This document shows, one piece after another, positions 49,779-57,822 of a stretch of 64,000 nucleotides of DNA (within the stretch, counting starts at the first letter, position 1; each line of letters begins with the position of its first letter). The position numbers and the translations under genes were made by a program. This stretch comes from Bacillota bacterium. GTDB taxonomy: Bacteria > Bacillota > Clostridia > Christensenellales > Aristaeellaceae. The notes beneath the pieces are model-generated. The model had not been told where the DNA came from, ran no database searches, and worked only from the letters and a program-made list of their open reading frames with translations. The stretch is taken from NCBI GenBank assembly GCA_023459275.1, contig JAEWVC010000091.1, positions 1 to 64,000 of the forward strand, in the 5' to 3' direction.

Positions 49779-51074
49779 ATGGCCCGCCATTTGATCGTAA
49801 TCTCCCAGGACGCGCTTGTGTATGAGGATCTGGAAACGCTGAAAACACTGCCGAATTACGCGAAAATCTGGGACAGGACGGCAAGGGTGGACAAGATGCG
49901 CTCCGTGTATCCCACCATCACCTATCCCTGCCACACCACCATGCGCACGGGCGTTTATCCGGACCGCCACGGGATCGTCAACAACGAACAAAACACGCTG
50001 TGCGAGAAGAGCTCCCAATGGGTGCTTTTCAACGAATCGGTAAAAGTGCCGGATCTGTTTGACGCAGCCAAAAAGAAGGGGCTGACCACAGCCGCCGTAT
50101 TCTGGCCGGTGACGGGGAACCATCCTTCCATTGATTATTTGGTGAACGAATACTGGCCCCAAAGCGAGGGCGAAACCACCAGGGAATGCTTCATTCATTC
50201 CGGCAGCAGCCCGGAAGTAATGGAAAAAGCGGTGGACAAAAATCTGCACATGCTTGTCAACCGTGTCCACCCCTACTGCGACGCCTTCATCAATGCCTGT
50301 GCCTGCGCCATCATCAGGGAATTCAAACCGAATCTTTTGATGGTCCATCCCGCCAATATCGACGCCTACCGCCACAATACCGGGCTTTTTTCGCCGCTGG
50401 TGACCCATGGCCTCCATGAGATTGACCTGTGGCTGGGAGAGATCCTCAAAGCTGTCCGGGATGCGGGCATTGAGGAAGAGACGGATATCGTTATCACCAG
50501 CGACCATGGGCAGCTGAACATTTGCCGCACCATTTCCCCCAATGTGATTCTGGCCGACCATGGGCTGATCACGGTTACTGAGGAGGGCGGGATCCGGGAT
50601 TTTCAGGCGTTTATCAAATCTACCGCTCTGTCTGCCCAGGTCTATTTGAAGGATCCGGCGGACAAGGCGGTCTATGAAAAGACCTACAGCCTGCTTAAGC
50701 ACATGTGCGGCGAGGGGATTTACGGCATCAGCCGTGTGTATACCGCGGAAGAAGCGGAAAAGGAGGAACACCTTGCCGGAGATTTCTCCTTTGTCCTGGA
50801 AAGCGACGGCTATTCCTCCTTCACCAATGACTGGGTGCGGCCCATCGTGCGCAGCAAGGACATCACCGACTACCGCTTTGGAAACGCCACCCATGGCCAC
50901 CATCCGGACAAGGGGCCCCAACCGACCTTTCTGGCCTTCGGGCCCCGGTTCCGTCCGGGGGTTGCGGTTGAGAAGGGATCGCTGGTGGATCAGGCGCCTA
51001 CCTTTGCCCGTGTACTGGGATTGGATTTGGGGAATACCGACGGCAAAGCCATCCGGGAGATCCTTTATGACTGA
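49779..51074 (+). CDS. Nucleotide pyrophosphatase/phosphodiesterase-type hydrolase
   Basis: 431 residues of the alkaline-phosphatase superfamily, from the ATG at 49779 (CAAGGAG upstream). Metal and nucleophile motifs are SQDALVYEDL, YPTITYPCHTTMRTG (nucleophilic Thr), VHPANIDAYRH, ITSDHGQLN and NATHGHHPDKG. No signal peptide, so it acts in the cytoplasm, perhaps on imported phosphodiesters such as glycerophosphodiesters or NDP-sugars. It lies between the SorE-like gene (84 bases) and the ugp-like operon (its own promoter at 51199). Confidence 0.85.
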   Translation: MARHLIVISQDALVYEDLETLKTLPNYAKIWDRTARVDKMRSVYPTITYPCHTTMRTGVYPDRHGIVNNEQNTLCEKSSQWVLFNESVKVPDLFDAAKKKGLTTAAVFWPVTGNHPSIDYLVNEYWPQSEGETTRECFIHSGSSPEVMEKAVDKNLHMLVNRVHPYCDAFINACACAIIREFKPNLLMVHPANIDAYRHNTGLFSPLVTHGLHEIDLWLGEILKAVRDAGIEEETDIVITSDHGQLNICRTISPNVILADHGLITVTEEGGIRDFQAFIKSTALSAQVYLKDPADKAVYEKTYSLLKHMCGEGIYGISRVYTAEEAEKEEHLAGDFSFVLESDGYSSFTNDWVRPIVRSKDITDYRFGNATHGHHPDKGPQPTFLAFGPRFRPGVAVEKGSLVDQAPTFARVLGLDLGNTDGKAIREILYD

Positions 51075-51170
51075 TTAGAGGCTGGAAGCGATCACCGGAA
51101 ATGGGAATCCGTGTGAGATATGTTGGTGGTTTGTTTCGCATGTAAGGAATATGTTTATTTCTGGCGTTCA

Positions 51171-51193
51171 TTTATGTTCAAAAAGAACATAAA
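51171..51193 (+). promoter_or_regulatory. GlpR-like operator palindrome
   Basis: A perfect inverted repeat TTTATGTTC-AAAAA-GAACATAAA ending 5 bases before the -35. Its arms equal the ATGTTC...GAACAT arms of the E. coli GlpR consensus, with a spacer one base shorter. It is the probable binding site of the DeoR-family regulator at 46522. Confidence 0.7.
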
Positions 51194-51198
51194 TATGC

Positions 51199-51227
51199 TT
51201 GACAAACACACATCTCACGATTATGAT
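51199..51227 (+). promoter_or_regulatory. Promoter of the ugp-like ABC operon
   Basis: TTGACA (51199-51204), 17 bases, TATGAT (51222-51227). The leader is about 105 bases. Confidence 0.85.
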
Positions 51228-51337
51228 AATAGTAATCCAAACGACGGCGTTTCATAAGGCGGACGGATTCAGAATGGGATAGAATGGTCATAGGAACCAT
51301 TTTATTATAGGAAAACCGAAAAAGGAGGAGTCCCCGC

Positions 51338-52633
51338 ATGAAGAAACTGGTATCTCTTGTCCTCATGTTGGTCATGGTGGCGATGCTGGTTCCCACCGCG
51401 TTTGCGGCCGAACCCATCATCATCAACTTCTGGCACACGGGCGGGTCTGGCGCTCTGCAGGAGGCCGTCCAATTCGCGGTGAACAAGTTCAACACCACCG
51501 TAGGCGCGGAAAAGGGCATCCAAGTTGTGGACACGTACATCGGCAATTATGACGCCCTCACCTCCAAGATCCAGCTGTCCATCCAGGCCAACGAACAGCC
51601 GCAGGTGGCCATCCTGGCCAACACCATGGTTGGCTGGTTCATGGAAGACGACGTGCTGGCGGACATGATGCCCTATGCGCAGCAGGATGGATTTGATGTA
51701 AACAACATCATGCCGCCGTTCATGCTCACCATGGGCAACCAGAATGGCGAACTGCATTCCGTTCCTTTCTTCCGCTCCACCCCCATGCTGTATTACAACA
51801 AGGGCATGGCCGATGCGGCCGGGCTGACCGCGCCCACCACCATGGATGAACTGGAAGCCTTTGCTAAGGCACTGTATAAGGTCAACGCCAGCGGCGAAGT
51901 TGAAGTATGGGGCTTTGAGTGCCTGAAGGACTTTGGGTACTACAATGCCGCCAACCTGTGGCAGCTGGGTTCCAGCATGTTCAATGAGGACGGATCCGCC
52001 TCTCCTGCCTTGGAGGATGGGACGATGCTGAAGGTCCTCAGCGACTGGCGCCGCTGGGTGGACGAAGGCTGGTGCCGTCCCTTTGACTCCACGGACCAGA
52101 GTGCGAAAATGACAGAACTTTTCTTCCAGGGCAAACTGGCCAGCTTCTGGAGCTCCTGCGGCAGCCTGCGCAACGTGATGAAGGGCTGCGCGGATGCTGG
52201 CATCGAGCTTGGCGTGATGCCTTTCACCACCTATGACACGGCCAACCCCGTCTCAGAGATCGGTGGCGGCAATGTGGGCATCATCGCGGCCAACAACTCC
52301 GAGGAGCAGATCGCCGCTTCCTGGGAATTTGTAAAGATGCTGATGTCCGACGAAGTGGTCTGCAATACCTCCATGGCCACCGGCTACCTCCCGGTCACCA
52401 ACTCTGTGTCTACCTATCCCACCATGACCGAGTATTGGGCTTCCAACCCTCTGGCCAAGGTTTCCTACGACCAGTTGGGGACTGCCATCCCGCAGGAGTT
52501 CCCCTATGTGTCCTTCCTGCAGGACTTCACCATCGTATGCTGGGATGCCACTTCCCTGCTGATCCAGGATAAGAGCATCACCGCCGAAGAAGCCGTCGAA
52601 TATATCAAGACGAACACGGCGGACCTGTTCTGA
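51338..52633 (+). CDS. ABC transporter solute-binding protein (UgpB/MalE-like)
   Basis: 431 residues from an ATG with AAGGAGG upstream. The signal peptide ends PTAFA|AE with no lipobox cysteine, odd for a Gram-positive binding protein. The mature part has INFWHTGGSGALQEAVQFAV, IQLSIQANEQPQVAILANT, VPFFRSTPMLYYNKGMADAA, FFQGKLASFWSSCGSLRNV and GGGNVGIIAANNSEEQIAAS, the family-1 fold of UgpB. Downstream GDPD and glycerol-3-phosphate dehydrogenase genes suggest glycerol-3-phosphate or glycerophosphodiesters as ligand. This is inferred from context. Confidence 0.9.
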   Translation: MKKLVSLVLMLVMVAMLVPTAFAAEPIIINFWHTGGSGALQEAVQFAVNKFNTTVGAEKGIQVVDTYIGNYDALTSKIQLSIQANEQPQVAILANTMVGWFMEDDVLADMMPYAQQDGFDVNNIMPPFMLTMGNQNGELHSVPFFRSTPMLYYNKGMADAAGLTAPTTMDELEAFAKALYKVNASGEVEVWGFECLKDFGYYNAANLWQLGSSMFNEDGSASPALEDGTMLKVLSDWRRWVDEGWCRPFDSTDQSAKMTELFFQGKLASFWSSCGSLRNVMKGCADAGIELGVMPFTTYDTANPVSEIGGGNVGIIAANNSEEQIAASWEFVKMLMSDEVVCNTSMATGYLPVTNSVSTYPTMTEYWASNPLAKVSYDQLGTAIPQEFPYVSFLQDFTIVCWDATSLLIQDKSITAEEAVEYIKTNTADLF

Positions 52634-52682
52634 TCCTACGATTCGATACTAATTCCAAATAGTATAAGCACAAGGAATCCTG

Positions 52683-52781
52683 CCGGGGCTTCACAAGCGG
52701 CTTAGCATCATGCTATGATAGGTGCTTCTGGCCGCTATGAAGCCCCGGGCCTCAAAGAACGTGCCTGGGGCACGTTCTTTG
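52683..52781 (+). terminator. Two tandem hairpins after the binding-protein gene
   Basis: The first is CCGGGGCTTCA (52683-52693) with TGAAGCCCCGG (52738-52748), extended inside by GCGGC/GCCGC. The second is CAAAGAACGTGCC (52753-52765) with GGCACGTTCTTTG (52769-52781), loop TGG. Neither has a T-run. They probably protect the binding-protein mRNA or slow read-through into the ATPase gene rather than terminate fully. Confidence 0.55.
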
Positions 52782-52865
52782 GGATAATCCGGGAACGTAT
52801 TTGCCGGTCGTTGGCGCTTCCGTTCCTTATGCGCATCCTGCAATTTGATGATCGGGGGAATGGCG

Positions 52866-53918
52866 ATGGCTTCCATCGAGTTCAGAAACGTAAGCAAATC
52901 CTTTGAAAAAAACAAGATCATAGAAAATTTGAACCTTTCTGTCCCGGATGGCAAATTTACCGTGCTGGTAGGCGCATCAGGATGCGGAAAAACCACGCTT
53001 CTTCGAATGATCGCTGGCATCGGGCCGGCCACTTCCGGCCAGATATTAATGGATGGCAAGGATATTACCGATCTTGATCCGGGCAAGCGGGACATTGCCA
53101 TGGTGTTTCAAAACTATGCGATCTACCCGACGATGACTGTGCGGGAAAATATAGAGTTTGGCCTGAAAAACAACAAGGTGCCCAAGGAGGAAAGAATCCG
53201 CCTGATCCGGGAAGTGGCGGAGACGGTCAATCTGTCGGAGTACCTGGACAGAAAGCCCGGCACCCTCTCCGGCGGGCAGCGGCAGCGCGTGGCCCTGGCC
53301 AGGGCCATGGTGAAAAAGCCCAAGGTATTCCTGATGGATGAACCTCTGTCCAATCTGGATGCGAAGCTGCGCGTGCAGATGCGGGTGGAGCTTATTGAAC
53401 TGCATGAAAAGTTGAAGACAACCTTTGTCTATGTGACCCATGATCAGGTGGAGGCCATGTCCATGGCTGACGTGATCGTTTTGATGGACAAAGGCAAGAT
53501 CCAGCAGGTGGGATCTCCGTCTGAAATATACAATGATCCAAACAGCGTATTCATTGCCCAGTTCATCGGCTCCCCGGCCATGAACATTCTGGATATCCCG
53601 AAGGAAGGCAAGCTGGGTTTCAGGCCCGAAAAAGTCGACATGTCCCCAAAACCCCTGGATATGCTTTTCAGAAGGCGCTGCAGGGTTGCGACCAGGGAGA
53701 TGCTGGGGTCTGAAACGATCTACAAGGTGGTCATGGGTCAGCACACCGCCATGGTCAAGAGCCTGAGCGATGATTTTGCCATCGGCGATGAGCTGATTCT
53801 GCATGTTGCCGCCGAAAACCTGTATCTTTTCGGAGAGGACGGGCAGCGCATCCGCGGGACGGAGGGAGCGGCCCTCAGGAAGGTGCATACCATAGCGGAG
53901 GAATTGAGCGATGCTTGA
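52866..53918 (+). CDS. ABC transporter ATP-binding protein (UgpC/MsmK-like)
   Basis: 350 residues from the ATG at 52866 (GGGGG site; two earlier in-frame starts lie within 21 bases). Walker A is GASGCGKTTLL, followed by Q-loop MVFQNYAIYP, signature TLSGGQRQRVALARAM, Walker B VFLMDEPLSNLDAKLR and switch YVTHDQVEAMSMAD. A C-terminal TOBE domain (LGFRPEKVDM onward) is typical of carbohydrate and glycerol-phosphate importers. It overlaps the permease gene by 8 bases. Confidence 0.95.
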   Translation: MASIEFRNVSKSFEKNKIIENLNLSVPDGKFTVLVGASGCGKTTLLRMIAGIGPATSGQILMDGKDITDLDPGKRDIAMVFQNYAIYPTMTVRENIEFGLKNNKVPKEERIRLIREVAETVNLSEYLDRKPGTLSGGQRQRVALARAMVKKPKVFLMDEPLSNLDAKLRVQMRVELIELHEKLKTTFVYVTHDQVEAMSMADVIVLMDKGKIQQVGSPSEIYNDPNSVFIAQFIGSPAMNILDIPKEGKLGFRPEKVDMSPKPLDMLFRRRCRVATREMLGSETIYKVVMGQHTAMVKSLSDDFAIGDELILHVAAENLYLFGEDGQRIRGTEGAALRKVHTIAEELSDA

Positions 53919-54834
53919 AAACAAGATTCCTACACCGGCCGTAAAAAAGCACAAGGCCTGGCGCGGGTATATTGCTTCCTACGCAATGATCGCGCCGGCA
54001 ATCCTTTTCCTGCTGGTTTTTGTGATCTATCCCATGTTCCATATCATCCAGCTGAGCCTGTACAAGGGGAATGCTACCAACCCTTACAAGCAGTTCATGG
54101 GCTTGGAGAATTACTACAACATCTTTTTTGTCAAACGGGATTTTCTGGAGGCGCTGAAAAACACCGCCATTTATACCGTTGCGATCGTCGGTATCCTGAT
54201 TTTTATGGCCGTGCTGTTTGCGGTGTGGATGTTTGATGACCGCAAGATCAACAAGATCGCACAGACTGCGTTTTTCACGCCGCACCTTGTCGCTTCGGTT
54301 TCCTGTGCCTTTATCTGGAGCTGGCTGTTCAACTCGGACCCTTACGGCCTGTTCAATACGGTGCTCAAGGTTTTTGGGATCGCCCCTGTCAACTGGCTGG
54401 GGGATACGAGAACGGCTATGGTCTGCATCATTGTGATGAATACCTGGAAGGCCATCGGGTATTACGCCTTGATCATCCTTTCGGCGCTCAAGGCGATTCC
54501 GCCGGAAATCTATGAGGCCGCCAGGCTGGACAATGCCTCAAAGACCAAAACCTTCTGGAAGATCACTCTGCCCATGCTCTCGCCACAAATTTTCTTTCTT
54601 CTCATCACCATCACCATCGGCTCCTTCAAGGTGTTCGACTCCGTCCGCCTGATGACAAACGGCGGGCCAGGCACCTCCACCCAGGTGATTTCCCTGTATA
54701 TTTATAACTATGCCTTCCAGCGAAACAACTCATTGGGCATCGGCTCCGCCGCCGGTGTCGTGCTGATGTTTATCCTGATCGTGGTCACCATGATCGACTT
54801 TCGGGGCTTTGAAAAGCGGGTCCATTATCAATGA
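53911..54834 (+). CDS. ABC transporter permease (UgpA-like)
   Basis: 307 residues, about six membrane helices after a cytoplasmic N-terminus. The opening helix is YIASYAMIAPAILFLLVFVI. The EAA loop that contacts the ATPase is EIYEAARLDNASKTKTFWKI, followed by TLPMLSPQIFFLLITITIGS. It forms the heterodimeric channel with the next gene. Confidence 0.93.
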   Translation: MLENKIPTPAVKKHKAWRGYIASYAMIAPAILFLLVFVIYPMFHIIQLSLYKGNATNPYKQFMGLENYYNIFFVKRDFLEALKNTAIYTVAIVGILIFMAVLFAVWMFDDRKINKIAQTAFFTPHLVASVSCAFIWSWLFNSDPYGLFNTVLKVFGIAPVNWLGDTRTAMVCIIVMNTWKAIGYYALIILSALKAIPPEIYEAARLDNASKTKTFWKITLPMLSPQIFFLLITITIGSFKVFDSVRLMTNGGPGTSTQVISLYIYNYAFQRNNSLGIGSAAGVVLMFILIVVTMIDFRGFEKRVHYQ

Positions 54835-54851
54835 AGGGAGGCGGCGAAGAT

Positions 54852-55721
54852 ATGGTAGACAACAACACGTTGGAAGAAAAACAGCAAAGGCGCAAGCTGC
54901 TTTTGTACCTGCCCAAGCTTCCGGGCGATTTGTTCAAGTTGGCGGTCCTGCTTTTGTTTGCGTTTCCTTTTTATTGGATGCTGATCACCGCTTTCAAGAC
55001 ATACAGCGAATCCATCATTGCCCCGCCTACGCTCTGGCCAAGGGAGTTCACCTTTGAGAGCTTCGCAACCATCAGCCAGCTAGGCGTGGGCCTTTGGCGG
55101 TATGCCCTGAACTCCGTGGTCATCACCGGGTCCGTCGTAGTGCTTCAGCTGGCCGTGATGGTGCCGGCAGCCTACGCCTTCGCCAAGCGGAAATTTCCGC
55201 TGGCGGGATTCCTTTTCGGCGTCGTTCTGGTGGCGTTCATGATCCCCGAGCAGATCACGTATATTTCCGTATTTTTGATGATGTCCAAGATGAAGCTCAT
55301 CAACACCCTCTGGCCCCAGATTATCCCCTTCGGCGCCAATGCCTTCGGCATCTTCATGCTTCGGCAGGGATTTAAGCAGATCCCTGATGAGATCGTGGAA
55401 TGCGCCAGGCTGGACAATGCCACCGAGCTTCAGATCATGCTGCGGATCATGCTCCCCATGAGCAAGGCCTCCATGATCACCATCGCCATGTTCTCCTTTA
55501 TCGCCCACTGGAACTCCTACTTCTGGCCGCTGGTGATGACCATGAGCGATTCCGTCCGCCCCCTGACCATGGCCATCGAAAGGCTGAAGGACGCAGAGCA
55601 GGGCCTCTTGTGGAACAATATCATGGCCTCCAACACCATTCTTGTGGTGCCGGTGATCATCGTGTTTCTGTTCGCCAGCCAAAAGATCATACAGGCCTTT
55701 GCCTATAAAGGCGTAAAATAA
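54852..55721 (+). CDS. ABC transporter permease (UgpE-like)
   Basis: 289 residues from the ATG at 54852 (GGGAGG upstream); an ATG at 54831 overlaps the previous gene and has no site. Six membrane helices (LAVLLLFAFPFYWMLITAF first). The EAA loop is EIVECARLDNATELQIMLRI. The C-terminus VIIVFLFASQKIIQAFAYKG is typical of MalG/UgpE permeases. Confidence 0.93.
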   Translation: MVDNNTLEEKQQRRKLLLYLPKLPGDLFKLAVLLLFAFPFYWMLITAFKTYSESIIAPPTLWPREFTFESFATISQLGVGLWRYALNSVVITGSVVVLQLAVMVPAAYAFAKRKFPLAGFLFGVVLVAFMIPEQITYISVFLMMSKMKLINTLWPQIIPFGANAFGIFMLRQGFKQIPDEIVECARLDNATELQIMLRIMLPMSKASMITIAMFSFIAHWNSYFWPLVMTMSDSVRPLTMAIERLKDAEQGLLWNNIMASNTILVVPVIIVFLFASQKIIQAFAYKGVK

Positions 55722-55742
55722 ATTTCGAAGAAGGATTTTTCA

Positions 55743-56531
55743 ATGGATATGCAGAAAACGGTGCTCGTTTCGGGGCATCGCGGGTTTGCTGCCCGCTACC
55801 CGGAAAATACCATGATTTCCTTTGCATCCGCTCTGAAGCTGCCGCTGGACATGCTGGAATTTGACCTGCACATGACCAGGGACGGGCAGATCGTCATGAT
55901 GCACGACCACAAGGTGGACCGCACCACCGACGGTACGGGGCTGATCCGCACCTATTCTCTGAGCGAGATCCAAAAGCTGGACGCCGGCATCCGGAAAGGA
56001 GAGCAGTTCAAAGGGACGCGCATCCCGGCCTTTGAGGAATTTTTAGCGCTGATGAAGACCCGCCCGGAGATCGGGATGTGCGTGGAATTGAAGGATTACC
56101 CCAAGGACGGCGCGGAATGGGCCTGGGAATCTGCGGACAAGAGCCTGGAACTCATCGAGCGCTACGGCGTGGCGGACCGGTGCGTTATCAACTCCTGGAG
56201 CGGGGAACTGCTGGAATATGTGGATGAAAAATATGGCCACCGGTACAAACTGCACGGCTATTATCCCCTGAATTTGATGGGGGAGAATATGAAACGGGAT
56301 CCTTATGAATACTTGTACTGCATGTGCCTGTTTGGCCCCAAGGAAGCGCCTGTGGTGGAAAAGGCGGCTTTCGATTATGCCGTATCAAGAAACGTGCAGC
56401 CCTGGGTCTATTATCCCGATGATTCCCTTGCCTCCTACGAGGCGGCCATATTAAACGGCGCAGTGCTGATCACCGCCAACGATCCGGAGAAGGCGCTCTC
56501 CTATCTTCGGGCAAAAGGGCTTCATCAATAA
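55743..56531 (+). CDS. ugpQ: Glycerophosphodiester phosphodiesterase
   Basis: Hydrolyses glycerophosphodiesters to glycerol-3-phosphate and an alcohol. 262 residues, cytoplasmic. Active-site motifs are SGHRGFAARYPENTMISFAS (His and Arg, then Glu-Asn), EFDLHMTRDGQIVMMHDHKV (metal Glu/Asp and His) and CVELKDYPK. GAAGGA precedes the ATG, 21 bases after the permease. Its place in a transporter operon is the classic ugpQ arrangement. Confidence 0.93.
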   Translation: MDMQKTVLVSGHRGFAARYPENTMISFASALKLPLDMLEFDLHMTRDGQIVMMHDHKVDRTTDGTGLIRTYSLSEIQKLDAGIRKGEQFKGTRIPAFEEFLALMKTRPEIGMCVELKDYPKDGAEWAWESADKSLELIERYGVADRCVINSWSGELLEYVDEKYGHRYKLHGYYPLNLMGENMKRDPYEYLYCMCLFGPKEAPVVEKAAFDYAVSRNVQPWVYYPDDSLASYEAAILNGAVLITANDPEKALSYLRAKGLHQ

Positions 56532-56551
56532 CAAAACGGAAGGAAAGGCTA

Positions 56552-57595
56552 ATGAGCATTATTACAATCGTCGGGTCCGGGATGATGGGCTCGGCCATAT
56601 GCTTCCCGGCCCGGGACAACGGAAACGAAGTCAGGCTGGTAGGCACACCTCTGGACAGGGAGATTATCGGTCATTTAAAGGAAACAGGCTTCCACCTGAC
56701 ACTCAAGCGCAAGCTCCCGGCGGGAGTGCGGTATTTTCAGATAGAAGAGCTCAGGGAGGCCCTTGAAGGGGCCGACCTTCTTGTTGGCGGGGTTTCCAGC
56801 TTTGGGGTGGACTGGTTTATTGAAAATATACTTCCTGTTATCCCGGAGTCCCTGCCCGTTCTTTCCGTGACCAAGGGCCTGATGGATACGGAGGATGGGG
56901 GCCTTATCGCCTATCCGCATCTGTATGCCCAACGCTGCAAAAGGAATCTATCCCTCAACGCGGTGGGCGGCCCCTGCACCAGCTACGAATTGGCGGACCA
57001 CGATCCCACCCAGGTGTGTTTTTGCGGGCCGGATATGGCCTTGCTTCGGAAAATCAAGGCGATGCTGAATACGGATTATTATCATATCAGCTTGTCCACG
57101 GACGTCATCGGCGTGGAATGCGCGGTGGCGCTAAAAAATGCCTATGCGCTGGGCGTGACCCTGGCCGTGGGGCTATCCGAGCGTATGGAGGGGCCGGGAG
57201 GCGTTCAGCACTACAACTCCCAGGCCGCGCTGTTCGGGCAGAGTGTGCGGGAAATGCGCAAGCTGATCGCCCATATCGGCGGGCGGGAAGACAACATTGT
57301 CTATGGCGCGGGGGACCTTTATGTTACTGTCTTCGGCGGCCGCACGCGCCTGATCGGCACGCTGCTGGGCAGGGGCTATACCATGGAGCAGGCGCAGAAG
57401 GAATTAAAAGGCGTCACCCTGGAATCCCTGGTGATCGCCACCCGGGCCGCCAGGGCCGTGCGCCGCCTAGTGGAGCGGGGGGCCGTAAAGGCCAAGGATT
57501 ACCCGCTGCTGATGCACATCGACAGGATCATCAATTTCCACGAACCCGTTAATATCCCCTGGGGTGCCTTCGAAGTGGAGGAAGGCCAATCGTAA
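56552..57595 (+). CDS. NAD-dependent glycerol-3-phosphate dehydrogenase-like protein
   Basis: 347 residues. Rossmann motif IVGSGMMGSAICFPARDN. GpsA-like landmarks are LPVLSVTKGLM, VGGPCTSYELAD, ECAVALKNAYALGV with the catalytic Lys, and VYGAGDLYVTVFGGRTR. It is divergent from housekeeping GpsA (extra residues around MEGPGGVQHYNSQ), so it is probably a catabolic paralogue oxidising glycerol-3-phosphate released by the phosphodiesterase. GGAAGGA precedes the ATG. Last gene of the operon. Confidence 0.85.
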   Translation: MSIITIVGSGMMGSAICFPARDNGNEVRLVGTPLDREIIGHLKETGFHLTLKRKLPAGVRYFQIEELREALEGADLLVGGVSSFGVDWFIENILPVIPESLPVLSVTKGLMDTEDGGLIAYPHLYAQRCKRNLSLNAVGGPCTSYELADHDPTQVCFCGPDMALLRKIKAMLNTDYYHISLSTDVIGVECAVALKNAYALGVTLAVGLSERMEGPGGVQHYNSQAALFGQSVREMRKLIAHIGGREDNIVYGAGDLYVTVFGGRTRLIGTLLGRGYTMEQAQKELKGVTLESLVIATRAARAVRRLVERGAVKAKDYPLLMHIDRIINFHEPVNIPWGAFEVEEGQS

Positions 57596-57621
57596 ATCCG
57601 TGCAAAAAAGAATCAATACAA

Positions 57622-57663
57622 ACATCCCGCGCCGAGATAGATTGGCGCGGGATGTCTTTTTTT
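57622..57663 (+). terminator. Terminator of the ugp-like operon
   Basis: ACATCCCGCGCC, a 10-base loop, GGCGCGGGATGT, then CTTTTTTT. A perfect 12-bp stem. Confidence 0.92.
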
Positions 57664-57685
57664 GGGGACGGGAGGAAGACGCTTT

Positions 57686-57822
57686 ATACGATTTTCAAAC
57701 ATTATTTCGCCGTTGCGACGGTTCTTTTCGCGCAGCGTAGCGTTGCTACGCCTCGCTCCGGTTCCTAGCCCTGCATCGAAAATCCCTCGCCGCCATGGAC
57801 GAAATAATATTTTCCAATAGAA
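57686..57822. repeat. Inverted-repeat element, copy B (MITE-like, internally shortened)
   Basis: About 137 bp. It shares TTTCAAACATTATTTCG at the left, TCGAAAATCCCTCGCCGC inside and GGACGAAATAATATTTTCCA at the right with copies A and C, but lacks about 20 internal bases. Its right end abuts the stop codon of the dehydrogenase at 57823. Confidence 0.75.

Noticed and set aside
52646..52665. ATACTA...TAGTAT palindrome resembling joined ends of the dispersed element
   Set aside because: Only six-base arms; too short to claim an excision footprint, and it may be a chance dyad.
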